From an uncultured Lachnospiraceae bacterium (GTDB lineage: Bacteria; Bacillota; Clostridia; Lachnospirales; Lachnospiraceae): DNA of 14,004 bases. Numbering within the stretch: the stretch's first letter is position 1; every line of letters starts with the position of its first letter. Shown here one piece after another: positions 1 to 8,027 of this stretch. The notes beneath the pieces are model-generated. The model ran no database searches and was not told where the DNA came from. It saw nothing but the letters and a program-made list of their open reading frames with translations. The position numbers and the translations under genes were made by a program. The stretch spans positions 1 to 14,004 of the forward strand of contig CABRSG010000027.1 in assembly GCA_902473545.1 (NCBI GenBank), read 5' to 3'.

Positions 1-240
1 AAGCAGGGAATACAGCATACCAAGCGCAACCGCCGCCACGATGACGAGCACGATCATAACAATCGCCGGAACGGTCGCCGGAACGAATTTCAGCACCAGC
101 GCGCCGCCGAGCGCTCCCATAACCATGATACCCTCTAATCCGATATTGATCACACCGCTGTGCTCAGAAAAGCATCCGCCGAGCGCCACCAGGATCAGAA
201 CGGAAGCAAATATTAATGTGTATTGAATCAAAAGCAGCAT
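1..240 (-). CDS. nupQ: ABC transporter permease 2, nucleoside/BMP type (N-terminal part, cut by window edge)
   Basis: This is the first 80 residues of the second membrane subunit of a BMP-dependent ABC importer; the rest lies beyond the left edge. Two hydrophobic stretches are visible (about residues 3-22 and 40-75), separated by a loop reading HSGVINIGLEGIMVMG. The GVINIGLEG core is characteristic of the YufQ/NupQ/RnsD-like permeases of the branched-chain/ribose permease superfamily. It would form the channel together with permease 1. Its ATG shares one base with the TAA stop of permease 1 (TAATG), so translation is probably coupled. A GGGGG-rich ribosome binding site lies 9 bases upstream. 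Family assignment is firm; the exact substrate is inferred from the operon. Confidence 0.9.
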   Translation of the reverse strand, partial: MLLLIQYTLIFASVLILVALGGCFSEHSGVINIGLEGIMVMGALGGALVLKFVPATVPAIVMIVLVIVAAVALGMLYSLL

Positions 241-1373
241 TATGCTTCGCCCCCTTTCTGCATCTGCGCCGCGCGTTTTTCGTCCCGCTTATCGAGAAGC
301 CGGTTCAGCCAGAGCTTGAAGAAAAATACAAAGCCGCAGAGGTAAATGATCAGCGCCGAGATCAGATCCGAGATCTGTGAGCAGTACATCGACTTATCCA
401 CGTATGCACCGCCGCTGGTAATATGCTGGATAAAGTAGGATGAGAAAATCGCTCCGATTGGATGCAGTCCTCCCAAAAATGCCGCCGCGATTCCGTTAAA
501 GCCCATGCCCGGAACACTCGTCTGCGTAACCGCCCACTGCTCCACGCCGGTCAGATAGAAGAACGCAGCGCCCATTCCCGCAAGCGCGCCGGAAATCGCC
601 ATCGTAAGAATGATATTGTACTTCTCGCGCATACCGCAGTATTTCGCGGCCTGCTTGTTTAAGCCCGTCGCCTTCAGCTCATAGCCGAGCTTCGTTTTTT
701 CCAGAAGCACCCACACCAGGATCGCCACCACCACCGCCAGCGGAAGCGCGATCGTCACGTATTTGTTGTTGGCAAAAAGCGCCGAAAGCCCCATGGACGG
801 AATCATCGCGCCCGGATTTTTGGAGGTCAGCGCCTCAGAGTACGGGCTTGATGGATCCTTCACCGTGGAGAGCAGCATATTCACCACATACAGAGAGATC
901 CAGTTCAGCATGATACAGGAAATTACCTCGTTTACATTGCAGTATGCCTTTAAAAGACCGGAAATTGCCGCCAGCGCAGCGCCAACGGCCACCGCCGCCA
1001 GAATGCAGACATACCACGGAAGATTCCATGCCAGCGCACAGTAGAGACATGCGCCCGCGCCCGCCACGTACTGTCCCGCCGCGCCGATGTTGAAAAGTCC
1101 CACTTTATAGGCAAACAGCACGGAAAGGGAGCACAGAAGCAGCGGCGCCGTCTTTACCAGCGTCGTTCCGAAATACTGCAGCGCCTTCACCTGCGTCGGA
1201 TAATACATAAAATTCTTCAAAATAGAAATGATCGCTTTGCCCGCTCCTGCCGGATTGATCAGCAGCAGTACGATATAACCGACCAGAAGACCGATCAGAA
1301 TACAGGCCAGCGAAGCTAACAAAGACTGGAACGCACCGTTGCGCAGGAGGCTCCTCTTTTCTTTTTTATTCAT
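240..1373 (-). CDS. nupP: ABC transporter permease 1, nucleoside/BMP type
   Basis: This is the 377-residue integral membrane subunit of a nucleoside-type ABC importer (YufP/NupP/RnsC-like, the same superfamily as ribose and branched-chain amino acid permeases). After a short basic N-terminus there is a long chain of hydrophobic segments. Family landmarks are KVGLFNIGAAGQY around residue 90, NEVISCIMLNWIS around 150 and a conserved GLNKQAAKYCGM cytoplasmic loop around 240, the likely ATPase contact. I chose the ATG at 1373 because a GGGAGG ribosome binding site sits 8 bases upstream. A longer frame starting 14 codons earlier reads back into the ATPase gene and has no such site. The start overlaps the ATPase stop by 8 bases and the stop overlaps the permease 2 start by one base, so the three are one translational unit. 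The C-terminus is charged (RDEKRAAQMQKGGEA). Confidence 0.92.
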   Translation of the reverse strand: MNKKEKRSLLRNGAFQSLLASLACILIGLLVGYIVLLLINPAGAGKAIISILKNFMYYPTQVKALQYFGTTLVKTAPLLLCSLSVLFAYKVGLFNIGAAGQYVAGAGACLYCALAWNLPWYVCILAAVAVGAALAAISGLLKAYCNVNEVISCIMLNWISLYVVNMLLSTVKDPSSPYSEALTSKNPGAMIPSMGLSALFANNKYVTIALPLAVVVAILVWVLLEKTKLGYELKATGLNKQAAKYCGMREKYNIILTMAISGALAGMGAAFFYLTGVEQWAVTQTSVPGMGFNGIAAAFLGGLHPIGAIFSSYFIQHITSGGAYVDKSMYCSQISDLISALIIYLCGFVFFFKLWLNRLLDKRDEKRAAQMQKGGEA

Positions 1374-2910
1374 TTGTGCTGCCTCCCTTCTTTGCGCCCG
1401 CCATATAAAGGCCAAGCTCCTCTACCGTAACCTTCTTCGGATCAAACTCTCCGACGATCTCACCCTCGTACATTACAAGAATGCGGTCGGACACGTTCAT
1501 AACCTCGTCCAGCTCCAGGCTGATGAGAAGCACGCCCTTTCCGGCATCGCGCTGCGCCACAAGCTGACTGTGGATATACTCGATCGCGCCGACATCCAGA
1601 CCTCGCGTCGGCTGCACCGCGATCAGAAGCTCCGGGTTTTTGTCGATCTCACGGGCAATGATCGCCTTCTGCTGGTTTCCGCCCGACATGGAGCGCGCCA
1701 GCGTGACCGGTCCCTGCCCGGAACGCACGTCGTACTGCTCGATCAGACGCTCCGCGTAGGCACGGATATCCTTTTTCTTCAAAAATCCCGCTTTATTTGT
1801 AAACTGCGGCTCAAAATAGCGCTGCAGCACCATATTGTTTTCCAGCGTGTAATCAAGCACCAGCCCATGTTTATGACGGTCCTCCGGAATGTGGCTCATG
1901 CCCATGACAGAACGCTTCCGGATAGGCGCATGGGTGATATCCTCGCCGCACAGCCTGATCGTACCGGATTTTAAAGGCTCCAGCCCGGACAGGCCATAGA
2001 CAAATTCCGTCTGGCCGTTTCCGTCAATTCCGGCTATGCAGACGATCTCGCCGCGGCGCACCTGCATACTGACATTGTTCACCGCATTGTTTTTGTGACG
2101 CTTCGACGCCACCGTCATGCCCTGGATATCGAGCACCACCTCGCCCGGCTTCGCGTCCTTTTTCTCTACGGCAAAATTAACGTCTCTTCCAACCATCATC
2201 GCGGACAGCTTTTCCGGCGTGGTATTCTTTGTCTCAACGGTACCCACGTATTTTCCTTTTCTGAGAACGGTACAGCGGTCGGAAACCTGCATGATCTCCG
2301 CCAGCTTGTGCGTGATAAACAGAATACTCTTTCCCTCCGCCGCCAGACTCTTCATGATCGCCATCAGCTCCTGGATTTCCTGCGGCGTGAGCACTGCCGT
2401 CGGCTCGTCGAAGATCAGTATTTCATTGTCGCGGTACAGCATCTTTAAAATCTCTGTGCGCTGCTGCATCCCGACTGTGATATCCTCGATCAGCGCGTCC
2501 GGATCCACCTGCAGACCGTATTTCTCAGACAGCGCCATCACCTTTTTCTTTGCCTCCTCCTTCTGCAGGAAGCCTCCCTTCGTCGTCTCCACGCCAAGGA
2601 TGATATTGTCCAGGACGCTGAAACACTCCACCAGCTTAAAGTGCTGATGCACCATACCGATTCCCAGAGCGTTCGCATCATTCGGATCCCTGATCTCCAC
2701 CTTTTTTCCATCCTTGCGGATCTCGCCCTCCTCCGGCTGATACAGCCCGAAAAGCACGCTCATCAGCGTGGATTTTCCTGCGCCGTTCTCTCCAAGGAGT
2801 GCATGGATCTCACCTTTTTTTAGCTGAAGGGTGATATTATCATTTGCTATGATGCCCGGAAAGCGTTTCGTAATGCCAAGCATCTCGACAGCATAATTTT
2901 CCAATGTCAC
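1366..2910 (-). CDS. nupO: ABC transporter ATP-binding protein with two ATPase domains (BMP/nucleoside importer)
   Basis: This 514-residue tandem ATPase powers the importer from the cytoplasmic side. Domain 1 has a canonical Walker A (GENGAGKST, residues 40-48), a Q-loop region (MVHQHF, about 87), a weak signature (ITVGMQQR, about 144) and a Walker B ILIFDEP at 164-170. Domain 2 has a degenerate Walker A (GIDGNGQTE), a full signature (MSGGNQQ) and a Walker B in which Q replaces D/E (AVQPTRGLDVG). This asymmetric pattern is known for the YufO/RbsA/MglA class, in which one ATP site is catalytically degenerate. The start is uncertain. GTG at 2910 lies only 3 bases after an AAAGGGGG tract. TTG at 2904, two codons later, has the better spacing (9 bases) and would start MENYAVEM. 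Both leave the protein essentially unchanged. Confidence 0.94.
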   Translation of the reverse strand: MTLENYAVEMLGITKRFPGIIANDNITLQLKKGEIHALLGENGAGKSTLMSVLFGLYQPEEGEIRKDGKKVEIRDPNDANALGIGMVHQHFKLVECFSVLDNIILGVETTKGGFLQKEEAKKKVMALSEKYGLQVDPDALIEDITVGMQQRTEILKMLYRDNEILIFDEPTAVLTPQEIQELMAIMKSLAAEGKSILFITHKLAEIMQVSDRCTVLRKGKYVGTVETKNTTPEKLSAMMVGRDVNFAVEKKDAKPGEVVLDIQGMTVASKRHKNNAVNNVSMQVRRGEIVCIAGIDGNGQTEFVYGLSGLEPLKSGTIRLCGEDITHAPIRKRSVMGMSHIPEDRHKHGLVLDYTLENNMVLQRYFEPQFTNKAGFLKKKDIRAYAERLIEQYDVRSGQGPVTLARSMSGGNQQKAIIAREIDKNPELLIAVQPTRGLDVGAIEYIHSQLVAQRDAGKGVLLISLELDEVMNVSDRILVMYEGEIVGEFDPKKVTVEELGLYMAGAKKGGSTNE

Positions 2911-2944
2911 CTTCCCCCTTTCTTCCTCTCTCGCATATATTTTT

Positions 2945-2972
2945 ATTCTACCATATATTCTACAGAATTCAA
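2945..2972 (-). promoter_or_regulatory. probable internal promoter in front of the ATPase-permease genes
   Basis: Reading the minus strand, TTGAAT (2967-2972) and TAGAAT (2945-2950) are separated by 16 bases. A TG one base before the -10 box gives an extended -10 (TGGTAGAAT). It lies downstream of the hairpin terminator that follows the BMP gene and about 35 bases upstream of the ATPase start. It could therefore supply transcripts for the ATPase and permeases that do not depend on readthrough. The surrounding 2940-3000 stretch is very A+T-rich, so a chance match is possible. Confidence 0.4.
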
Positions 2973-3005
2973 AGAAAAAATAATGATAACATTATGCAAT
3001 TTAGC

Positions 3006-3057
3006 AAAAAGAGGCACTGCTCTGCGGCGAATTCTGCCGCATTGCAATGCCCCTCTT
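3006..3057 (-). terminator. hairpin with U-tract between the BMP lipoprotein gene and the ATPase gene
   Basis: Twenty bases after the BMP stop codon the minus strand forms a two-part hairpin. The inner stem is TGCGGC/GCCGCA around an AGAATTC loop. The outer stem is AAGAGG..GCA against TGCCTCTT, with small bulges, and a run of T (3006-3010) follows immediately. This fits an intrinsic terminator. Because it sits inside the transporter operon, the likely role is partial termination, which would give more binding protein than ATPase or permease, a common arrangement for ABC importers. That role is inference; the hairpin and U-tract are directly visible. Confidence 0.75.
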
Positions 3058-3076
3058 ATCTTTTCAGATAAAATTT

Positions 3077-4270
3077 TTATTTGATGTTTCCAAGGTCGTT
3101 TACAGTGATCGCTGTCTCCGGCATGGCCTCGATATTGTTGTCAACCGTAATATCGCCTGCTACCATAGAAGCTACCAGCGCTTTGTAGTCGTCCTCTGTG
3201 AAGGTGTCGCACCACTGCGTGCTCTCGAGCGGGAGCTGTACGTAGTTATCTTCCGGATTCTCGGATACCAGACCAAGGTTGTCGATCTTGCCGACATACT
3301 GATCCCATGTTCCTTCCAGAACGATTGCGGAAAGCAGTGTGTTTACCGTCGGAGCAAGACCCTTCATTGCGGAAGTGATGGTCATGCCTTCGCCGTATGC
3401 GTCGATAACCGGAGCCTGGTCAGAGTCAACGCCGATCAGCTTGCCGCCAACCTTTGCCGCTGCCTCTGCTGCAGAGGTATAGATGCCGCCGCCGCATGCA
3501 AATACTACTTCTACACCGTTGGTGGAATACCAGGTATCCATCGCTGCTGTGATATCAGCATCACCGTAGAACTGTCCGCCGTATGCATACTCGATCGTAA
3601 CCTCATCCTCGATGCCCATCTCTACAGCCGCTGCGTTTGCACCCTGCACGTAGCCAAAGCCAAAGCGGATAACCGCCGGAACGGACATACCGCCGAGGAA
3701 GCCGAGATGCTTATATCCCATCTTTACTGCCGCATAGCCTGCCATGTAGCCCGGAAGCTCTTCCTGGTAGATCGCGCAGTAGGTATTCGCGGTATTGTAA
3801 ACCTCAGACAGGTCTGCGTCTGTCATGTCGCCGCGAAGGTCCGCCTCAGACATATCGAGCGCGATAAATTTCACATCCGGGTAAGCCGGGGATTCTTCTC
3901 TTAACGTAGCTCCGAACAGATAGCCCGGAAGCACGATGATGTTATAGCCCTCTGCGCACGCCTGGTCAACTGCCGCGATACGGTCCGCATCGGAATCTCC
4001 GCCCGGTTTGTAATAATTGAAGTCTACGCCGTTTGCCTCTGCAAATGCCTTGCATGCCTCGTAGGTCGTCTGGTTAAAGGACTGGTCTGTGATATCACCG
4101 GAGTCTGTAACCATCGCAATTCTGTAGGTCTCGCCGGAAGTTGTCGTTTCTGTTTCATTCTGCACAACGCTGGAGGTTTCCGCCTCTGTAGCCGTTTCCT
4201 TCGCGCTGCATGCTGTAGCAGACAGTAACATCGCACCTGCAAGCACTGCTGCCATGAGTTTCTTTTTCAT
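3077..4270 (-). CDS. nupN: BMP-family substrate-binding lipoprotein (nucleoside-type ABC importer)
   Basis: This 397-residue secreted lipoprotein would capture the ligand outside the membrane and deliver it to the permeases. Residues 1-20 form a signal peptide with a KKK start and hydrophobic core, followed by a lipobox-type cleavage site ending at Cys21 (ATAC). A Thr/Glu/Ser-rich linker runs to about residue 47. The mature fold starts at YRIAMVTDSGDITDQSFNQ, the classic BMP/PnrA N-terminal signature. Later landmarks are the KFIALDMSEAD strand, the FACGGGIYTSAAEAA segment and GVDSDQAPVIDA, all typical of the family. Known members (PnrA, BmpA, RnsB, B. subtilis NupN) bind purine or other nucleosides, so nucleoside uptake is the best guess; autoinducer-like or sugar ligands are not excluded. 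The ATG has a strong AAAGGAGG site 9 bases upstream. The gene leads its operon. Confidence 0.93.
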   Translation of the reverse strand: MKKKLMAAVLAGAMLLSATACSAKETATEAETSSVVQNETETTTSGETYRIAMVTDSGDITDQSFNQTTYEACKAFAEANGVDFNYYKPGGDSDADRIAAVDQACAEGYNIIVLPGYLFGATLREESPAYPDVKFIALDMSEADLRGDMTDADLSEVYNTANTYCAIYQEELPGYMAGYAAVKMGYKHLGFLGGMSVPAVIRFGFGYVQGANAAAVEMGIEDEVTIEYAYGGQFYGDADITAAMDTWYSTNGVEVVFACGGGIYTSAAEAAAKVGGKLIGVDSDQAPVIDAYGEGMTITSAMKGLAPTVNTLLSAIVLEGTWDQYVGKIDNLGLVSENPEDNYVQLPLESTQWCDTFTEDDYKALVASMVAGDITVDNNIEAMPETAITVNDLGNIK

Positions 4271-4306
4271 GATTCTTTACCTCCTTTAGTGATTAACAAT
4301 AGTAGT

Positions 4307-4338
4307 ATTATAGTAACATTTTTTCGAAATATAAGCAA
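4307..4338 (-). promoter_or_regulatory. probable promoter of the BMP importer operon
   Basis: On the minus strand a perfect TATAAT (4307-4312) lies 36 bases upstream of the BMP start codon. The best upstream element is TTGCTT (4333-4338), but the 20-base spacer is too long for a good -35, so recognition of the upstream half is unclear. The predicted leader is about 30 bases, too short for a riboswitch. The AGGAGG ribosome binding site is at 4280-4285. The 93-base gap to the antiporter operon holds no convincing G+C hairpin. Confidence 0.5.
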
Positions 4339-4363
4339 GCCATTCTAAAAATAATTTTATAAT

Positions 4364-6529
4364 TTAATGCGTCAGCATGGAAACCAGCAGGTAGATCAGT
4401 GTTCCGCAAAGTCCCAGGCAGAACAGGATCAGTCCGTAGGAAAGGCTTCTTCCGATGATGCCGGTATTCTCCTTAAAGCTCTCGTAGGCAAGCGCGAAGC
4501 TGTGCTCATAGTCTTTCTTCTTCGGATGCCTGCGCCATACTGTCAGATTGAGCAGTCCGACGATCCGGTTGACGATGCGCCCGCACACATGCGTCAGCGC
4601 ATTGCCCTCCTCCAGCTCATGCGGCTGCGGGCTGTCCTGGTAGATGGTCTTTCGCAGGAACACGATCACGCCGTCCGTGATCGTATCGAAAAAGCCTGCC
4701 TCCACGCTTCCGGCAATCGGAAGGATTTTTGCCAGAAAATCTACTGCGTGATCGAGCACCGCGCAGACGCCGCCGCACACCGCCGGGATGGCCGTCAGAA
4801 GGATCGGGCGGTACACATAATCCTCCAGATCCAGCACACGCGGCCAGCGGTTCACGTAAACGGTGCTGCCGTCCGGCTGCTTTACAAGCATCCAGGTGCG
4901 CACGATAAACACATAGATCAGTACGCCGATCGTAATGGAGATCAGTCCTCCCTTTAAATTCGTCAGACTGAAATATGCCACCGTGTGCGGATTTTCCGCA
5001 AGTCCGCAAAAGTTCTGCGCCATATCAGCAATCTTATCCATCGTCAGATGCGGAAGCGCACCCATCAGCAGAAACAGCAGCGCCGGAATGCCGAGTGCAG
5101 CCGCGCTCACCTTATTCATATATCTTCCGCACATGCTGTCGTACTTTTTCTGCACCGCCGCGTCGTTGTTTTTCTCAACAAACACCGCGAAGAACAGCTT
5201 GCACATATACGCCACGGTAAGTCCCCCGCTAATGAGGAAAAGCCACTCGATGATCTTCATATCGCTGACTCCGAAAAATCCCTGCGCCAGCGCGCCCTCT
5301 TCAAGCGCCTCCATATACTCCACAATGCTCTCGTGGATGAGCGTCTTGCTGACATAGCCGGAAAACAGCGGAATACCGCCGATGCCGAGCGCTCCGGAAA
5401 GATAAATTGCCGTCAGCAGCGGCTTCTTTCTGCCAAAGCCGCGGATTTCGTTTAGGTTTAATTTACGCAGGTTCATAAATATGACGCCCGCCACCATGAA
5501 AAGCACCAGCTTGAAAAGCGAATGGTTCACCATGTGAAGAATGCTCCCGCGCACCGCAAGGGCGTTTTCTTCTGCGAGCAGTCCCTGCATCCCGACACCC
5601 ACCAGAATAAAGCCGATCTGCGACACCGACGAGCACGCCAGCGTGCGCTTGAAATCAACGGAGAACAGCGCGAGCACCGCACCGACCACCATCGTGAGCG
5701 TGCCGATGCTCAATACAAAGGTGCCCCACTTCCAGTCGTGCAGCAGCAGTCTGCAGCTAATCACCAGAATGCCGAACATACCGGTTTTCGTCAGGATACC
5801 GGAGAGCAGCGCGCTCGCCGGAGCCGGAGCGACCGGATGCGCCTTCGGAAGCCAGATATGTAAGGGAAAAGCGCCCGCCTTCGCCGCAAAGCCAAAGAAC
5901 AGACAGCCCGCCGCCACGTACACATTTTTGCCAGCGCAGGCGTCATAAAGCTCGCTGATCTTTAAAGTGCCGACCTGGTTATACAGGAGGAATAAGCCCA
6001 TCAGCATCACCAGACCGCCGATCACCGCCACGGCAAGGTAGGTCGCAGCCGCGCGCAGAGACTCCTCTCTCTCGTCCTGCGCCACCCACACATAGGAAGC
6101 AAGGGACATCACCTCAAAAAACACAAAGGTCGTATAAAGATCCGCCGAGAAAAAGATTCCCTCGGTTGCCCCAAGCGTCACCAGCAGGAACAGGTAATAG
6201 CGGTTCCGATTGCGGTAGTGCGCAAAATACTGCGCGCTGAACAGCGTCGTCGCCATCCACATAAACGCCGCGATCGCACCGTACACTGCCCGGAAGCCCT
6301 CAGTCTCGAAGGAAAGTCCCATGCCACAGACGCCCGGAACCGTAAAGCCCGCCCCGTTCGCCCCCTTTACGATAAGCAGAAGAAGCACAAGCAGAAACTC
6401 TGCGATCGTAACACAGCCCGCCGCGCGGTCGCGCAGCGTCTTATCTTTTCTTCCCGCCAGGAAGGATACGCCCGCTCCAAGCATCGGAAAAAATACAATA
6501 ACCGCCAGTAAAAAGAAACTGTTTTCCAT
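4364..6529 (-). CDS. NuoL/HyfB/MrpA-like proton- or cation-translocating antiporter subunit
   Basis: This 721-residue membrane protein belongs to the ND2/ND4/ND5 antiporter-like family and is the last gene of the antiporter operon. The core (about residues 1-480) carries the family's ion-path charges: Glu139 in FVFFEVMS, Lys217 in AAKAGAFP, Lys248 in LSGILTKTG and Lys340 in HMVNHSLFK. HIWLPKAHPVAPAPASA, around 224-240, is the Mbh/Hyf-type version of the family signature. Past residue 500 there is an extra region with more membrane segments and a polar stretch (KTIYQDSPQPHELEEGNA, then a basic WRRHPKKKD) before a final membrane helix. A long C-terminus is usual for NuoL and MrpA, but I do not recognise this polar segment as the NuoL lateral helix. 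It may play the MrpA role, but the MrpA C-terminal modules are encoded elsewhere in the operon. AAAGGAGGG lies 9 bases before the ATG. Confidence 0.85.
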   Translation of the reverse strand: MENSFFLLAVIVFFPMLGAGVSFLAGRKDKTLRDRAAGCVTIAEFLLVLLLLIVKGANGAGFTVPGVCGMGLSFETEGFRAVYGAIAAFMWMATTLFSAQYFAHYRNRNRYYLFLLVTLGATEGIFFSADLYTTFVFFEVMSLASYVWVAQDEREESLRAAATYLAVAVIGGLVMLMGLFLLYNQVGTLKISELYDACAGKNVYVAAGCLFFGFAAKAGAFPLHIWLPKAHPVAPAPASALLSGILTKTGMFGILVISCRLLLHDWKWGTFVLSIGTLTMVVGAVLALFSVDFKRTLACSSVSQIGFILVGVGMQGLLAEENALAVRGSILHMVNHSLFKLVLFMVAGVIFMNLRKLNLNEIRGFGRKKPLLTAIYLSGALGIGGIPLFSGYVSKTLIHESIVEYMEALEEGALAQGFFGVSDMKIIEWLFLISGGLTVAYMCKLFFAVFVEKNNDAAVQKKYDSMCGRYMNKVSAAALGIPALLFLLMGALPHLTMDKIADMAQNFCGLAENPHTVAYFSLTNLKGGLISITIGVLIYVFIVRTWMLVKQPDGSTVYVNRWPRVLDLEDYVYRPILLTAIPAVCGGVCAVLDHAVDFLAKILPIAGSVEAGFFDTITDGVIVFLRKTIYQDSPQPHELEEGNALTHVCGRIVNRIVGLLNLTVWRRHPKKKDYEHSFALAYESFKENTGIIGRSLSYGLILFCLGLCGTLIYLLVSMLTH

Positions 6530-6547
6530 TTTTGCGTTCCCTCCTTT

Positions 6548-7933
6548 CTAATAGATACCCGCGGCAACGTCCTGGAAAAAGGCAATCAGCGGCGAGGAAA
6601 ACAGACCGAGCACGATCACTCCAGCCGCAAAGCAGATGAGCGGCAGACACATTTTCCAGGTCGGGTCCTTCGCAGACGCGATGGCAGAATCATCAAAATC
6701 CCTGCCCGGGAAAAACGCCCGAATAACAATCGACATCATATAGATCGCGGTCAGAAGCGCGGAGATCAGCAGCCAGCCGATACCAAAATACGACTGCACA
6801 TTGCCGCTCTCCACTGCCGCCCCCGCCAGGTTCCACTTGCTGACAAAGCCTGCAAGTCCCGGCACGCCCATCAGTCCGAGCGCGGAGACCGTAAAGCAGC
6901 CGAACACAACCGGCATTTTTCTGCCCATACCGTTCATCTCATAGATGTAGCTCTTGCCCGTCTGGTGCATGAAAGCACCCGCGCACAGGAAGGAGCATAT
7001 CTTCATAAAGGCGTGGCAGACCATATGCGCCAGCGCGCCTGTCATCCCCCACGGCGTCATAATGGTGGCGCCGAAAATGATATAGGACAGATTGCTGACC
7101 GTCGAGTAGGCGAGACGCCGCTTGATGTGCGTCTCCTTGACGGCACGGCTGCAGCCGTACACAATGGAAAACATCGCAAAGCCCATCACGACTGCCTGCA
7201 CCCAGGTGCCGCGCAAAAAATCCGTGCCAAAGCTGTAGTATGTCAATCGGATGATCGCAAACACACCCGCCTTCACGACAGCAACCGCGTGAAGCAGCGC
7301 CGTGACCGGCGTTGGCGCAACGCCCGCGCTCGGAAGCCAGGAGCTTAAAGGCCAGATTGCCGCCTTGACGCCAAAGCCCATAAACGCCAGCAGGTAAATC
7401 AGCAGCAGCGTGTTGGTCTTATCGCCGATTTTTTCAAGATTTAATACGCCGCCCATCACAAACTCTACCGTATCCCCGTATACGATCAAAAAGACCAGTC
7501 CGATGAGCGCGAACGCCGCACCGCCCAGGGAATAATAGAGATACTTGCGGCTCGCAAGAATCGCCTCTCGCTTTAAGGTGTGCATCACCAGCGGCACCGT
7601 CACTAGCGTCAGCATCTCATAAAAGAAATACATACTGAGCATATCGGACGCAAACGCAATGCCAAGCGTTATGCCGTAGGTCATACTGTAAAACATGAAA
7701 AATATCTTCTCATGCCCCTCATGCTCCATATACTCAAAGGAGTACAGCATCGCCAGCGGCCACAGCACCGCCACCAGACCTGCGAACACCATCGACATGC
7801 CGTCGATTTTGAAGGAAATGGACAGATCGCGCACAAAATAGATCACCTCAAAAATCTCCGTCGGGCCGTGCGCCACCAGGGACAGCACGATCGCCGAGGT
7901 CGCAAGCATGAGAAGCTCCAGGTATATCATCAT
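6548..7933 (-). CDS. MrpD/NuoM-like antiporter subunit, main frame (N-terminus lost by an apparent frameshift)
   Basis: This 461-residue frame encodes most of an ND4/MrpD-type ion-translocating subunit. In this frame Glu106 (YFFYEMLT), Lys190 (GVKAAIWP), Lys221 (AVVKAG) and Lys in HAFMK keep the expected ion-path charges. The usual H/M-x-WLP signature is SSWLPSAGVAPTPVTALLHA, a NuoL-like variant. The frame begins MMIYLELLML, without the first transmembrane helix that all its relatives have, and its start site is weak. The missing helix is encoded just upstream at 7947-8012 in another frame behind a strong ribosome binding site. Removing one base near 7953-7958 would join the two parts into a protein of 487 residues, against 492 and 503 for its neighbours. 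As it stands the protein would be made only from the internal ATGs at 7933/7930 and may be inactive. It is closely related to the gene directly upstream. Confidence 0.85.
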   Translation of the reverse strand: MMIYLELLMLATSAIVLSLVAHGPTEIFEVIYFVRDLSISFKIDGMSMVFAGLVAVLWPLAMLYSFEYMEHEGHEKIFFMFYSMTYGITLGIAFASDMLSMYFFYEMLTLVTVPLVMHTLKREAILASRKYLYYSLGGAAFALIGLVFLIVYGDTVEFVMGGVLNLEKIGDKTNTLLLIYLLAFMGFGVKAAIWPLSSWLPSAGVAPTPVTALLHAVAVVKAGVFAIIRLTYYSFGTDFLRGTWVQAVVMGFAMFSIVYGCSRAVKETHIKRRLAYSTVSNLSYIIFGATIMTPWGMTGALAHMVCHAFMKICSFLCAGAFMHQTGKSYIYEMNGMGRKMPVVFGCFTVSALGLMGVPGLAGFVSKWNLAGAAVESGNVQSYFGIGWLLISALLTAIYMMSIVIRAFFPGRDFDDSAIASAKDPTWKMCLPLICFAAGVIVLGLFSSPLIAFFQDVAAGIY

Positions 7934-7946
7934 TCCCTTCCGCTTT

Positions 7947-8012
7947 TTAAACGGAAGCAGCGGCGTCGATGATCGGCAGCAAAATTGCAGCTAAAATCCA
8001 GTATTCACTCAT
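7947..8012 (-). CDS. 21-codon N-terminal fragment of the frameshifted MrpD/NuoM-like gene
   Basis: This short frame reads MSEYWILAAILLPIIDAAAS plus one Val and then TAA. It is the typical first helix of an MrpD/NuoM protein (compare IWIVIAVFFPILCGAA at the start of the gene upstream). Its ATG at 8012 has AAGGAGG at 8023-8029, 10 bases away and overlapping the stop codon of the preceding gene, exactly like the other junctions in this operon. In the +1 frame, the bases from 7954 on read PFKKRKG straight into MMIYLELL of the main frame. I therefore take this as the true start of the gene, split by one extra base in or near GCTTCC (7953-7958). It could instead be a genuine short leader peptide, but the family match argues against that. 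Confidence 0.75.
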   Translation of the reverse strand: MSEYWILAAILLPIIDAAASV

Positions 8013-8027
8013 ATTCCGCCGCCCTCC

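Noticed and set aside
1339..1974. 211-codon plus-strand open frame opposite the ABC ATPase
   Set aside because: His/Arg/Leu-rich antisense product over the conserved ATPase domain 2 coding region; a shadow of G+C-rich third positions.
3047..3904. 285-codon plus-strand open frame opposite the BMP gene
   Set aside because: It is Cys/Arg/His-rich with no recognisable domain, lies wholly antisense to a clear BMP lipoprotein gene apart from its first bases over the terminator, and has no ribosome binding site.
4343..4363. A+T hairpin after the last antiporter gene as a terminator
   Set aside because: Only short A-T pairings are possible (around ATAATTTTAT) with no G-C stem, so I would not call it an intrinsic terminator.
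4985..5455. Plus-strand open frames over the NuoL/HyfB-like gene (also 4367-4957 and 5522-5948)
   Set aside because: Low-complexity Arg/His/Ala-rich translations in several overlapping frames, opposite a conserved gene and without start signals.
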